From: Polyangiaceae bacterium
GTDB lineage: Bacteria > Myxococcota_A > Polyangia > Polyangiales > Polyangiaceae
Length of the DNA: 64,000 nucleotides
Assembly: GCA_020633205.1 (NCBI GenBank)
Contig: JACKEB010000012.1
Location: forward strand, 682,001 to 746,000
Reading direction: 5' to 3'
Position 1 is the first letter of the stretch. Every line of letters begins with the position of its first letter. The notes beneath the pieces were generated by a model. It was not told where the DNA came from and searched no databases. It saw only the letters and a list, made by a program, of their open reading frames with translations. Below, piece by piece: positions 7,952 to 16,523 of the stretch. The position numbers were made by a program, and so were the translations under genes.

Positions 7952-10819
7952 CTAGTCCAAGTCGAGGGCCCCGCTCAGCACGTCCAGAGCGCGCCGCAGC
8001 CGCTCCTCGTCGCTGTTCACCTGCGGAGCAGGGTTCGCTTCGGATGCGGGGGCTGCTTCAGGCGCAGGGCTCGCTTCAGCCGCGGGGTTCATGTCAGGCG
8101 CCGTGTTCACCGCGTGCTCCTCGAAAGCGCCGGAGCTGGCGTCTGAGGAGCGGGATTCGGGCTCGGGGGGGAGGTACGCCGATTCGGCCGCGTGGGCTCG
8201 CCGGGAAGCATCGTTCACGGGAGCCGCCACAGGATCCGCCGCGGGCGCTGGTCCTGCCTCGTGTGCTGACCCGGAATCAAAATGCCGCGGGGAAACGCTG
8301 GGGCTGGAGTTCGGGTCGAACGGGTTCTGGGGGCGCTGACCCGGGCGCTTGGAGGGCCCGCGGGAAGAGCGCAACGGCGCGCTCGGCTTCGGCCCTGGCT
8401 TGCTCACGACGGAGCGCGCCAGCTCCGCCGGTTCTGGCGGCAGCGCGGTCAGCCCTTTGTCGACGGCCTCGTCCAGGCCGCGCAGGGCCGCGAGGGCGGC
8501 GCGTTGCTTCGGGTCGGGGAGGCTCGAGTCGGCGCCCGGTCGCAGTGAGATCGTTGCGCCGTCGAAGCCGTCTTGTACGGGGCCCGCCGCCGGCCCGCTC
8601 AGTCCCTCTGCCAGGGCGCGGGGGAGCGCTCCGGCGCGGGCGATCGCGTCCGCCGAGGGCATGGCCGCTGCTGGCGGCGCGCTGGGTGACGCAGGCGGAA
8701 CGGATCGTGGCAGCGCGCTAGCAGGGCCGTCAGCAGCGGGCGGTCGCACGCTGCGCTTGCCGGTCTTTTTCTGCGCCTTCTTGGTCTTTTCGTCTTCCTT
8801 CTTCTGGGCGAAGGCCGCCGCTTGTTCGAACATCGCGCGCGCCGCCTCGGCCGCCCGGTTTGCGCGCTCCGTCTCTCCGCGCATTTCCATGACGAAACGG
8901 CTCGGGATCGAGGCGCGGAGCTTGCCCCACTTCATGCGGCCTTTGCAGAAGGTCAGCGTCAAGGTGTCCTGGGCGCGCGTCACTCCGACGTAGGCCAGTC
9001 GCCGCTCTTCGTCGACGCTCTTGTTCTCCAGCACCGAGCGCGCGTGGGGCAAGATCCCTTCTTCCATGCCGACCATGTAGACATGGGGGAACTCCAGCCC
9101 CTTGGCGGAGTGCAGGGTCATGAGCGTGACGGCTTCCTTTTTCTTCTTGTCGTCGCCGTCCTTCATGTCGTCGCGAGTCGACAGTGCCATTTCCTCGAGG
9201 AAGCCTCTGAGGCTGGGGGTTTCGGCGCGAGAGACGTAGGAACCCAGGGCGTTGACCACCTCTTCGATGGCGTTCAATCGCGACTCGACGTCAGCCGGGT
9301 TGTCGTACAGGCGCTGGAGCTCCGCCTTGTAGTCGATCTGCTGCAGCAGCTCGCGCACGGTATCGACGAGATCGCTGCCTTCCCGCTCGCACTCCCGCTT
9401 GTAGTGCTCGATGAGCTTGCGGAAGCCGTCCACGCGATCGATGACCACCGGCGTAAACTCGGTGTTTTGCCGGACCTCGCTGAGCACTTCCCAGAGCTGC
9501 CGCCCTTGGTCGACGGCGGACTGCACCAGGCTCTTGATGGTGCCGCTGCCGATGCCGCGCGCCGGGGTGTTGATGATGCGCAGCAGGGCGACTTCGTCTC
9601 GCGGAAACGCCAGCACCTTGAGGTACGCCATCACATCGCGCACCTCCTTGCGATCGTAGAAGCTCTGACCGCCGACCAGCACGTAGGGCACCTGGTGACG
9701 CCGCAGCTCGACCTCGAAGGCGCGGGGCTGCTCGTTGGTGCGGAACAGGATCGCGAACTCGCTGGGGTAGACCCGCTTGTCCTGGGGTGGATTGTCGAGG
9801 CGCGCGCGGATCTCGCGGACGACGGCGTGGGCCTCGGTCGTCTCGTCTTCGAAGCGGATGAAGCGCGGCGGCTCGCCACCTTTGCGATACGGCTTGAGCA
9901 CCTTGTCGTGGCGCGTGGAGTTGTGAGCGATCAGCGTGTTCGCGAGCTTGAGGATCGCTTCACGGCTGCGGTAGTTGCTCTCGAGGCGCACGACGGTGGC
10001 TTCGGGCCAGTCGTTCTTGAAGTTCAGGATGTGTTCGACTTCGGCGCCGCGCCAACCGTAGATGGACTGGTCGTCGTCACCCACGACGCACAGGTTCCGG
10101 TGCCGCTCGGCGAGTCGCCGCACGATGCGGTACTGCAAGCCGTTGGTGTCTTGGTACTCGTCGATCAACAGGTGATCGAAGCGTCCACTCTCCTTGACGC
10201 GCACATCAGGGAACTTGTCGAGCAGTTCTTCGGTGAGCAGCAGCAGGTCATCGAAGTCGACGGCGCCGGATGCGCGGAGGTTGTCCTGGTACTTGGCGTA
10301 GGCGAGCGCCGCGAGCAGCTCCTTGTCGCTCTTCGCTACCTCGGAAGCTTGCTCTGGGCGCACGGACTGGGACTTCCAGCCGCCGATCAGGTGCAGCAAG
10401 TCACCGGGGCGCAGGCGATCGTGGCCCACGCGGATGTCGCGCAGCGCGGAGCGCGCGAGGCTCTCCTGATCGCTGCGATCGTAGATCGGGAACTCGTTGG
10501 GGTAGCCGAGCTGATCGATGTTGCGGCGCAGGATGCGCACGCACAGCGAGTGGAAGGTGCTGATCTCCGGCGCCTTGTCGCCCTTCTTGCGGCGCTTGCC
10601 GAGCAGGCCGACGGCGCGCTCGCGCATCTCTTTGGCGGCCTTGTTCGTAAACGTCACCGCGAGGATGCGGTCGGGCCGGATCCCATTTCGGATCAAGTTC
10701 GCGATGCGAAACGTGATCACGCGCGTCTTTCCGCTGCCAGCGCCTGCGAGCACCAGCATCGGCCCCTTGAGGGTGTTCACCGCTTGGTGCTGTGCTGGGT
10801 TGAGATCGGGTGCGGACAT
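7952..10819 (-). CDS. Superfamily 1 DNA helicase, Rep/PcrA/UvrD type, with long disordered tail
   Basis: The 955-residue protein has the full SF1A helicase motif set: Q motif (LNPAQHQAV), Walker A AGAGSGKT (25-32), motif Ia (VTFTNKAAKEM), motif II DEYQDT (220-225), motif III GDDDQSIYGWRGA (247-259), motif V TLHSAKGLEF and motif VI EERRLAYVGVTRA. The GDDDQSIY wording is closest to Rep. The helicase core ends near residue 650. A Lys-rich segment (EKTKKAQKKTGKR, near 690) follows, then about 250 residues rich in Pro, Ala, Ser and Glu with no fold, longer than the usual C-terminal tail of PcrA/Rep. It should unwind DNA 3'-5' in repair or replication restart. The extra tail probably recruits partners, which is inference. 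Confidence 0.93.
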   Translation of the reverse strand: MSAPDLNPAQHQAVNTLKGPMLVLAGAGSGKTRVITFRIANLIRNGIRPDRILAVTFTNKAAKEMRERAVGLLGKRRKKGDKAPEISTFHSLCVRILRRNIDQLGYPNEFPIYDRSDQESLARSALRDIRVGHDRLRPGDLLHLIGGWKSQSVRPEQASEVAKSDKELLAALAYAKYQDNLRASGAVDFDDLLLLTEELLDKFPDVRVKESGRFDHLLIDEYQDTNGLQYRIVRRLAERHRNLCVVGDDDQSIYGWRGAEVEHILNFKNDWPEATVVRLESNYRSREAILKLANTLIAHNSTRHDKVLKPYRKGGEPPRFIRFEDETTEAHAVVREIRARLDNPPQDKRVYPSEFAILFRTNEQPRAFEVELRRHQVPYVLVGGQSFYDRKEVRDVMAYLKVLAFPRDEVALLRIINTPARGIGSGTIKSLVQSAVDQGRQLWEVLSEVRQNTEFTPVVIDRVDGFRKLIEHYKRECEREGSDLVDTVRELLQQIDYKAELQRLYDNPADVESRLNAIEEVVNALGSYVSRAETPSLRGFLEEMALSTRDDMKDGDDKKKKEAVTLMTLHSAKGLEFPHVYMVGMEEGILPHARSVLENKSVDEERRLAYVGVTRAQDTLTLTFCKGRMKWGKLRASIPSRFVMEMRGETERANRAAEAARAMFEQAAAFAQKKEDEKTKKAQKKTGKRSVRPPAADGPASALPRSVPPASPSAPPAAAMPSADAIARAGALPRALAEGLSGPAAGPVQDGFDGATISLRPGADSSLPDPKQRAALAALRGLDEAVDKGLTALPPEPAELARSVVSKPGPKPSAPLRSSRGPSKRPGQRPQNPFDPNSSPSVSPRHFDSGSAHEAGPAPAADPVAAPVNDASRRAHAAESAYLPPEPESRSSDASSGAFEEHAVNTAPDMNPAAEASPAPEAAPASEANPAPQVNSDEERLRRALDVLSGALDLD

Positions 10820-10887
10820 GAGTGAACCGAAGCGGCGACGAACGGCAGGCTTTAGAAACCCGCGGCGCGCCCGTCAAGCCGCGAGCA

Positions 10888-11742
10888 TCAGGGATCCGCG
10901 ACCAGCGGCCCTAGGCCCAAAAACAAGCCGAAATAGCCGATACGTGCGTGCCCCAGTTCCTCCGGATCTTGGGGCGCGTCGTACATTCGGGCGCGAAAGC
11001 AGATCGATGGACGGCCGAGGTGACCACAAGCCGTCGCGCGCACCACCTGGGCAGAGCCGTCGCGATTCCATACGGCAAAGCGCTGGTAGCGCAGGTCGAA
11101 GCGGACGTCGGGTGTGGCGAACGTGAAAATGGCACCGTGTTCAATGGTTGCGCCAAGCTTGTGCTGACCTTCCTGATCCGAGAGCTTGACGCGCCCGGTC
11201 CAGTTGGGGCCGACGAACGCGTAGCCTTCGATCAAGCGTGAGGTGTCATGGACGTGGTAGCCGACCTCGAGCCGCGGCAGGGTGAGCCAGGAAGAATAGA
11301 AATGCCGATTGCCGAGCAGCTCCGCGGAGATCCCGCCGCGCACGAAGCTCCCTTCACCTGGGACGACTTCGAACAGCGGCCCAGCGCTGATCTCACCCCC
11401 GAGCCCGCCCTCGACGCCTGCACTGCCGCCGCCCACCATGCCGAAGGTGCGTGAGCGCTGAACCCAGCCAAGACGTGTGGAGTCCAGGCTGCCGAACTGA
11501 CCGACCAGTGCCGCGATGCTGCGTTCGTTCGTGCTCTCGCTCGACGCTTGAGTAGCCGACGCGCCGAGGGAGAGCTGACGATCCACGAACAGCGCGGCGT
11601 CGGGATCCGGCGCGCCGCCAGGGCGCTGCTTGCCAAACTCCAGCGTGAACGCCTGCGCCAGCGCAACACTGGGCAGCAGGCACACGCAGGCTGCCGAGCA
11701 GCTAGCGAGCAATCTGGGTATTCGGGGACTTCGCGAGGTCAA
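10888..11742 (-). CDS. Exported protein, possibly a beta-rich outer-membrane protein
   Basis: I do not recognise the family. The frame encodes 284 residues with an N-terminal signal peptide ending around VALAQA. The mature part has many short alternating strands (for example RLEVGYHVHDTS, YAFVGPNWTGRVKLS, FDLRYQRFAVWN) and ends in a Gly/Leu/Phe-rich segment (IGYFGLFLGLGP). This pattern is compatible with a periplasmic or outer-membrane beta structure. The frame begins at a TTG (11742) without a strong ribosome site, so the exact start is uncertain, but the signal peptide requires a start near there. It lies 68 bp upstream of the helicase gene on the same strand and is divergent from the MBL-fold gene, whose start is 30 bp away. 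Confidence 0.6.
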   Translation of the reverse strand: MTSRSPRIPRLLASCSAACVCLLPSVALAQAFTLEFGKQRPGGAPDPDAALFVDRQLSLGASATQASSESTNERSIAALVGQFGSLDSTRLGWVQRSRTFGMVGGGSAGVEGGLGGEISAGPLFEVVPGEGSFVRGGISAELLGNRHFYSSWLTLPRLEVGYHVHDTSRLIEGYAFVGPNWTGRVKLSDQEGQHKLGATIEHGAIFTFATPDVRFDLRYQRFAVWNRDGSAQVVRATACGHLGRPSICFRARMYDAPQDPEELGHARIGYFGLFLGLGPLVADP

Positions 11743-11772
11743 GGTTCAGGGGGGTGCGCTATAGAGAGACGC

Positions 11773-12660
11773 ATGTTGCGCATTCGGAGTGTACTCGGCA
11801 ACTCACAACGGCTGGATGGCGGCGCGATGTTTGGCAATGTGCCACGCGCGCTGTGGAGCCGCTGGTGCCCCCCGGACGAAGCGGGGCGAATCGCCCTCGC
11901 GTGTCGTGCGCTGCTGATCGAAGACGGCTCGCGGCGCATCTTGCTCGAGACGGGGATTGGGAGCTTCTTCGAACCGAAGCTGCGGGAGCGCTTTGGAGTG
12001 GTTGAAGAGGAGCACGTCCTGTGTCGGCACCTGAGCGAGCTCGGGGTGCCCCATGACGAAATCGACGTCGTGGTGCTGAGCCACCTGCACTTCGATCACG
12101 CGGGTGGCTTGCTGGCTGCTTACCAGCCGGATCACACGCCGTCGCTGCTGTTCCCGAAGGCGCGCTTCGTCGTCGGGGAAGAGGCGTTTGCACGCGCCAA
12201 ACAGCCGCACCCTCGAGATCGCGCTTCGTTCATCCCAGAGCTGGTTGGGCTACTGGAACAGAGCGGGAGACTGGAAATCGTAGGTGGTGAGACGGACGCC
12301 GACTTGAAGTCCGAGGCGCTCGGGCCGCGTTTCGGCTTCGTGCGCAGCTACGGGCACACGCCGGGCATGCTGCACACCGTGGCTCGCGGTGATGCTGGTG
12401 AAGTGTTTTTCTGTGCGGATTTGGTGCCTGGAGTGCCCTGGGTGCACCTGCCGATCACGATGGGCTACGACCGCTTCCCGGAGCGCTTGATCGACGAGAA
12501 ATCGACGGTTTTTCCCGGCCTCTTGAGTCGCTCGGCGTGGCTCTGCTTCACCCACGACACGCGCGTTGCGGTGGCTCAGCTCACCGAAGAGAAGGGGCGC
12601 TACGGCACTCAGAACGAGATCGTAGACGCTGACTTGGATCTGGATCTGGACGCGGCTTGA
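11773..12660 (+). CDS. MBL-fold metallo-hydrolase
   Basis: This 295-residue metallo-beta-lactamase-fold protein carries the two-metal motif SHLHFDHAGG (103-112). Further histidines and aspartates that complete the site are RSYGHTPGM, FFCADLVPG and CFTHDTRVA. The overall layout resembles the lactonase/quorum-quenching and glyoxalase-like soluble MBL hydrolases. There is no signal peptide, so it acts in the cytoplasm. The ATG at 11773 follows a GAGAGA ribosome site. The product ends in an Asp/Leu run (VDADLDLDLDAA). It is convergent with the iron alcohol dehydrogenase gene, whose end is only 18 bp away. The substrate is not predictable; a lactone or thioester is the conservative guess. Confidence 0.85.
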   Translation: MLRIRSVLGNSQRLDGGAMFGNVPRALWSRWCPPDEAGRIALACRALLIEDGSRRILLETGIGSFFEPKLRERFGVVEEEHVLCRHLSELGVPHDEIDVVVLSHLHFDHAGGLLAAYQPDHTPSLLFPKARFVVGEEAFARAKQPHPRDRASFIPELVGLLEQSGRLEIVGGETDADLKSEALGPRFGFVRSYGHTPGMLHTVARGDAGEVFFCADLVPGVPWVHLPITMGYDRFPERLIDEKSTVFPGLLSRSAWLCFTHDTRVAVAQLTEEKGRYGTQNEIVDADLDLDLDAA

Positions 12661-12678
12661 GTCGCGGTTCGCCGCGCT

Positions 12679-13845
12679 TCACCACGCCATGCAGGTCTCG
12701 TAGATGCGCATCACGTCCTGCGCCTCGGGGCGACGGGGCGTGGTGATCATCAGCGGATCCGCGAAGGCATCTTCCACCAGCGTCGGGAGCAAGCTCGCGC
12801 TGACGCCCAGATCCGCGAGGCTGATGTCCGTCTTCACCTGGGCGCGCAGGTGCTCGATGGCGTTGATGCCGAGCTGCGCGTTGTCGTGGTTGTCGAGCTC
12901 AGGCTCAGCGACGCCGAGGGCGATCGCCACCTGGGCGTATTTCGTCTCGCTTACCAGGCAGTTGAAGCGCATGACCTCGGGCAGCAGCGTGGCCAACGTC
13001 TGACCGTGCGCGGCATTCAGCCGTGCGGAAATAGGGTGGCCCATCGCGTGGCACACGCCAAGACCAGCGCTCGCAAAGGCGATACCTGCCAGGTGCGAGG
13101 CGAACATCAGCTGACTGCGCGCCTCGAGGTTTGCACCGTCCTCGAAGGCCACTGGGAGGTGATGTCCGGCCATGGCGATCGCACGCAACGCCACCGCTTC
13201 GCTGAATGGATTGGGCCGGTTGGAGGTGAGCGCCTCGATGGCGTGGGTCAGCACATCCATGCCGCAGGTCGCGGTGACCGCAGGTGGGCAACCGACGGTG
13301 AGGGCTGGATCCAAGACGCTGGCCTTGGGTTGCACGCTCAAGTGACCGATCAGGATCTTGCGACCGCGCTTCGGATCCGTGATCACCGCGAACATGTTGG
13401 TCTCGGCGCCGGTGCCAGAAGTCGTGGGCACGGCGATCACCGGGTAACCGGCGTGCTTCGGCTTACAGCCGGGGACGTAGTCTGCGAGCTCGCCGCTGTT
13501 GGGCGCCCAGAGCGCGATGGCCTTGGCGGCGTCGAGCACCGAGCCGCCACCAACAGGGACCACTGCCGCTTCCCCGAAATCGCGGGCGGCGTCCCGACCG
13601 TGGGTGACGTCTTCCGTCGTGGGGTTCGGGCGCACGCCGTCAAAAACGCGGGCTTCGATGCCTTCTGCTGCCAAGGCTTCGGTAACCTGAGTCACGACCC
13701 CTGCCTTCACCAAGCCGGTGTCGGTGACGATCAGCGCACGCTGTTGGCCCACGCTCTTCACGTGTTTGCCCAGCTTGCTGATACTCCCAACTCCGAACTG
13801 CGCGCGGTTCACCGGTTGGATTTGAAACCCAGCTTCAGACAGCAT
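12679..13845 (-). CDS. Iron-containing alcohol dehydrogenase
   Basis: The 388-residue protein is a group III (Fe-dependent) alcohol dehydrogenase. It has the NAD-binding GGGSVLD segment (99-105), followed by PTTSGTGAE and the metal-binding region. That region contains the CGMDVLTHAIEAL and HAMGHPISARLNAAHG segments, which supply the Asp and three His ligands for Fe2+. Length and motif spacing match family members such as 1,3-propanediol, lactaldehyde and butanol dehydrogenases. The enzyme interconverts alcohols and aldehydes/ketones in the cytoplasm using NAD(P)H. Neighbouring genes do not reveal the substrate. The ATG at 13845 is the natural start, and 162 bp separate it from the divergent lipoprotein gene. 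Confidence 0.92.
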   Translation of the reverse strand: MLSEAGFQIQPVNRAQFGVGSISKLGKHVKSVGQQRALIVTDTGLVKAGVVTQVTEALAAEGIEARVFDGVRPNPTTEDVTHGRDAARDFGEAAVVPVGGGSVLDAAKAIALWAPNSGELADYVPGCKPKHAGYPVIAVPTTSGTGAETNMFAVITDPKRGRKILIGHLSVQPKASVLDPALTVGCPPAVTATCGMDVLTHAIEALTSNRPNPFSEAVALRAIAMAGHHLPVAFEDGANLEARSQLMFASHLAGIAFASAGLGVCHAMGHPISARLNAAHGQTLATLLPEVMRFNCLVSETKYAQVAIALGVAEPELDNHDNAQLGINAIEHLRAQVKTDISLADLGVSASLLPTLVEDAFADPLMITTPRRPEAQDVMRIYETCMAW

Positions 13846-14007
13846 CCGCGCACCATACAGCGAGCCACCGGGCCGTCAAAGCCGTGCGTCATGGGCGCAG
13901 GTGAGCGGAAACCGATCGAGGCTTCGGCGCATACGCCGGGCGATTCGGGAATTGCGCGACATTTGGAAACGCAGCCTGGATACGCTTAGGATCCAGTTGG
14001 AGGTTGC

Positions 14008-14535
14008 ATGAAGAGTAAACGAAACGCATCGGGCCCCAAGGCGATCAGCCGCAAAGACTTCATTCGTAGCGCGGTTTGGGCGGCTGGTGCCGTCCTGGTG
14101 CTGCCTGGCTGCGGCTCAGATGACGATGGTGGTGGATCTGGCGGGAACGCGGGTTCTGGTGGATCGGGCGGCAGCAACGGTGGCTCTGGCGGCACCGGAA
14201 ACGCTGGGTCCGGCGGCACGGGCAACGGTGGAGCTGGCGGCAGCACTGGCGGCACCGGCGGAGCTGGTGGTGCGACTGGCGGTAGTGGCGGCACCGGGAT
14301 GACCGGTTGTGGCGCGACCATCTCCGCCAACCACGGCCACGTGCTGATGGTCTCTCAAGCAGACGTCGATGCGGCTGCGGACAAGACCTACGACATCATG
14401 GGCGGCGCTGGGCACACCCACTCAGTCACCATCACGGCAGCGGATTTCGCGACGCTCGCAGGGGGTGGGAGCATCACCGTGACCAGCACGACCGGCGCGG
14501 CTCATATGCACACCATCACGGTCATGTGCGCCTGA
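14008..14535 (+). CDS. Lipoprotein with Gly-rich linker and His-rich C-terminal domain
   Basis: The 175-residue protein has an N-terminal signal with SRKDFIRSAVW, resembling a relaxed twin-arginine motif (Arg-Lys in place of Arg-Arg), and a lipobox LPGC (Cys35). A Gly/Ser/Thr/Asn linker covers about 38-100. The C-terminal ~75 residues form a compact domain with three evenly spaced histidine pairs: NHGHVLMV, AGHTHSVTIT and AAHMHTITVMCA. The spacing and alternating strands suggest a beta-sandwich that binds a metal such as copper, but no named family comes to mind. Tat export would be consistent with folding before secretion. A strong hairpin follows the gene. Function unknown. Confidence 0.85.
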   Translation: MKSKRNASGPKAISRKDFIRSAVWAAGAVLVLPGCGSDDDGGGSGGNAGSGGSGGSNGGSGGTGNAGSGGTGNGGAGGSTGGTGGAGGATGGSGGTGMTGCGATISANHGHVLMVSQADVDAAADKTYDIMGGAGHTHSVTITAADFATLAGGGSITVTSTTGAAHMHTITVMCA

Positions 14536-14563
14536 TCTAGCGCGAACGCGCAGTAGACAAAAC

Positions 14564-14597
14564 ACAAGCGGCGTTACCCTCGGGTAACGCCGCTTGT
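14564..14597. terminator. Strong hairpin between convergent genes, probable bidirectional terminator
   Basis: Two 16-base arms (14564-14579 and 14582-14597) are perfect reverse complements, ACAAGCGGCGTTACCC with its complement, separated by two bases. The few bases outside (AAAAC before and TCGTGTTT after) give short A and T runs on either side. It lies between the stop of the His-rich lipoprotein gene and the end of the dispanin-like gene on the other strand. It can therefore end transcription in both directions. No long U-run is present, so efficiency is uncertain. Confidence 0.8.
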
Positions 14598-14668
14598 TCG
14601 TGTTTGCCTGTGAGTTCCCGCGCTAAGCCGTGATTCGGGCCTCGGCAGTCACTCACCAGGCAGCGGGA

Positions 14669-15118
14669 TCAGCTCGCCGCGATTCCGATCACCACGTTCG
14701 CGATGATGCCAAGCACGTTCAGGACCAACGAGACGACCCAGAGGATCAGGAAGATCTTCACGGTGCCAAGCTTGCTCTCCGCCGTCGCGGTGTCGCCCTT
14801 CGCGACCGCTTCCTTCGCCTGGTTGGCGAAGATGATCGGGATGATGGCGAACAGACCGCAACCACAGAGGCTGCACAAGGAGAGGATGAAGTACTTCTGA
14901 GCCTTCGCTGCCAGTTCAGCGTTTCCGCCGCCCATCCCACCGCCGGGCATGCCACCGGGCATCATTCCGCCACCGGGGGGAGCCATGGGAGCGCCTCCAG
15001 GCGGGGGAGCTCCATAACCACCGGGGGCGCCCATTCCGCCGCCGGGCGGCATACCGCCGGGAGGGGGACCGTAACCGCCACCCGCTGCTTGGATGCTCTC
15101 AGGCTGGTGATTCATCAT
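14669..15118 (-). CDS. CD225/dispanin-like two-helix membrane protein
   Basis: The 149-residue protein starts with a ~65-residue Gly/Pro/Met/Ala-rich, probably cytoplasmic tail. Two hydrophobic helices follow (about 80-97 and 122-146), separated by the segment ANQAKEAVAKGDTATAESK. An Ala-Asn/Ser-Gln/Lys...GD...A loop between two helices is the signature of the CD225 (dispanin/IFITM-like) fold found in many bacterial small membrane proteins. A CSLCGCG cluster at the start of the first helix could be lipidated or bind metal. The ATG pair is preceded by a GAGGAG ribosome site. It is convergent with the preceding lipoprotein gene across a strong hairpin. Bacterial dispanins have no firm function; membrane shaping or secretion roles are guesses. 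Confidence 0.75.
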   Translation of the reverse strand: MMNHQPESIQAAGGGYGPPPGGMPPGGGMGAPGGYGAPPPGGAPMAPPGGGMMPGGMPGGGMGGGNAELAAKAQKYFILSLCSLCGCGLFAIIPIIFANQAKEAVAKGDTATAESKLGTVKIFLILWVVSLVLNVLGIIANVVIGIAAS

Positions 15119-15531
15119 CTTCTAGTGCTCCTCTTCCGCTTGCTTTCAGCTCAGTTGATACGCCCTCGTGGATTCGGCTCGGCCACAGACGAGGTACTTT
15201 TCTCGCCGGCAGTCGCGAAGGCGTCGCGTGACTCCCCACGCTCCCTCCAGGCCGCCTCACCACCCGAGCCGAGGTTAATACTCCACTTGGCTGGCGTTGC
15301 TAAGGCATTTTTCGCGCTAGCTGAGCCGATTGGGTGCAAAAGCCCCACGCGTTCCCGTGATGTATCCGCCGCGCTTGCGCGGAGTTTCCGCGAATCCCGA
15401 TTGGGATGCGCGATACGACCACAAAAAGGCTGGTTCACCACCGGTTTCGCTTTCCGCGCGAACCACCTCTGCTTGGCTCGATGTCCCTTGCCTCGACCTC
15501 ACCGAGCCTCGTTGTACGCTGGTTTCTACAC
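15119..15531. other. Divergent intergenic region, no gene seen
   Basis: This 413-bp stretch separates the divergent starts of the dispanin-like gene and the module-repeat lipoprotein gene. I see no convincing reading frame. It contains a short perfect hairpin, CCGCGC-TT-GCGCGG at 15369-15382, and a smaller ATCCC/GGGAT dyad shortly after. Promoters for both genes presumably lie here, but no clear -35/-10 pair stands out. Confidence 0.5.
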
Positions 15532-16506
15532 ATGCTGCCCTCAGTGAGTCGATCGTCCAGAGCCGTGACACGTCGCCGTCACCCGAGCCTCTGGATCGCG
15601 ATGGCATTGGCCACCTCCTCGCTCAGCGGCTGCCGTTGCAGCGAGCCCCCAGCTGAGAAGGAGGAACCAGCGAAGGCTTCCCCAACCATTCAGCGGGGAG
15701 ACGCGGTGCTCGTCGAGCCCAATGCCGGGGATTTCTTCGAAGCACGCGTGCTTGGACTGGAACCCGCCGCAGGGATCCAGAGCCTGAAGCTTCAGCGCAG
15801 CGACGGGGAGATCACCACCGCGGACGCCGTCGATGTGTACAAGCTCCCCGACGAGTCAGCAGCCGCTGCTGCATCCAAACAGCCGGGGCTCGCGCCGGGG
15901 CGCCTCGGGATCTGTGAAGTCGCCCATCAACGCTGGGTGGGATGCCGCATCAAGACCGTCTCGGAAGATGGCTACCAAATCGAGGATTTTGGGGGGGAGG
16001 AGCACCGGATTTCCCTGAAGAAACTCATGCTGCCCAGCGAGCTGACCCGGATGAACCTCGAGCAGCGCTTCAAAATCGGGGACCGCCGGCGCGCCTTCGA
16101 GCGCGAGGCCGCCCGCGCCGGTCAACCCGCTCCGCCACCCGGCTTTTCACCGGGCTTCAAGGAGCGGGTTATCGCCAAGCGGGGCGACGAATGGTTCTCC
16201 GCTCACATCGTGCGCTTCCACGACGACGGTGCCTTCCGGGTGCGCTGGATGGCTGATGATCGCGAGAACGACGTCGCGAAAGTCGAGGTGATCCCGGAGC
16301 CGCCCTACCAACAGCCGCCAAAACGCGGAGGTTTCGTCTTGCTCAAGCCGAATGTGCAGAGCCTGCCCTGGGCGCGCTGGCGCGTCGTTTCCGTGCGGCC
16401 TGAACTCGTGCTGCAGAACGCGGCGGGGGAACAGTCCCAGAGCAGCCGCCGTGAGGTGGTGCCCCTGGACCCGGACGTTGCCGCCTCTGACGAGGAGTCG
16501 CCTTGA
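15532..16506 (+). CDS. Lipoprotein with four Tudor/SH3-like repeat modules
   Basis: The 324-residue product has a basic N-terminus, a hydrophobic core and a lipobox SLSGC followed by Arg-Cys, so it should be a lipoprotein. A short Glu/Pro/Ala linker precedes four similar ~50-residue modules. Each begins with a short strand after Gly, then a Trp/Phe-containing strand and a basic or acidic hairpin: RGDAVLVEPNAGDFFEARVL, GICEVAHQRWVGCRIK, RVIAKRGDEWFSAHIV and GGFVLLKPNVQ...WARWRVV. The pattern resembles Tudor/agenet or SH3-like beta-barrels, which bind peptides or modified residues. This is seen by internal comparison, not by a database match. Start ATG 15532 is preferred; TTG/GTG or the internal ATG at 15601 are alternatives. 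The 3' end faces the next minus-strand lipoprotein, 17 bp away. Confidence 0.7.
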   Translation: MLPSVSRSSRAVTRRRHPSLWIAMALATSSLSGCRCSEPPAEKEEPAKASPTIQRGDAVLVEPNAGDFFEARVLGLEPAAGIQSLKLQRSDGEITTADAVDVYKLPDESAAAAASKQPGLAPGRLGICEVAHQRWVGCRIKTVSEDGYQIEDFGGEEHRISLKKLMLPSELTRMNLEQRFKIGDRRRAFEREAARAGQPAPPPGFSPGFKERVIAKRGDEWFSAHIVRFHDDGAFRVRWMADDRENDVAKVEVIPEPPYQQPPKRGGFVLLKPNVQSLPWARWRVVSVRPELVLQNAAGEQSQSSRREVVPLDPDVAASDEESP

Positions 16507-16523
16507 GCGCCTTGCCCGAAGCA

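Noticed and set aside
8822..10825. Plus-strand open frame of 667 codons opposite the helicase
   Set aside because: The minus strand encodes all helicase motifs. The plus-strand frame is the codon-biased mirror typical of high-GC genes.
14564..14597. Riboswitch or attenuator
   Set aside because: It lies after, not before, coding sequences on both strands and is a simple perfect hairpin.
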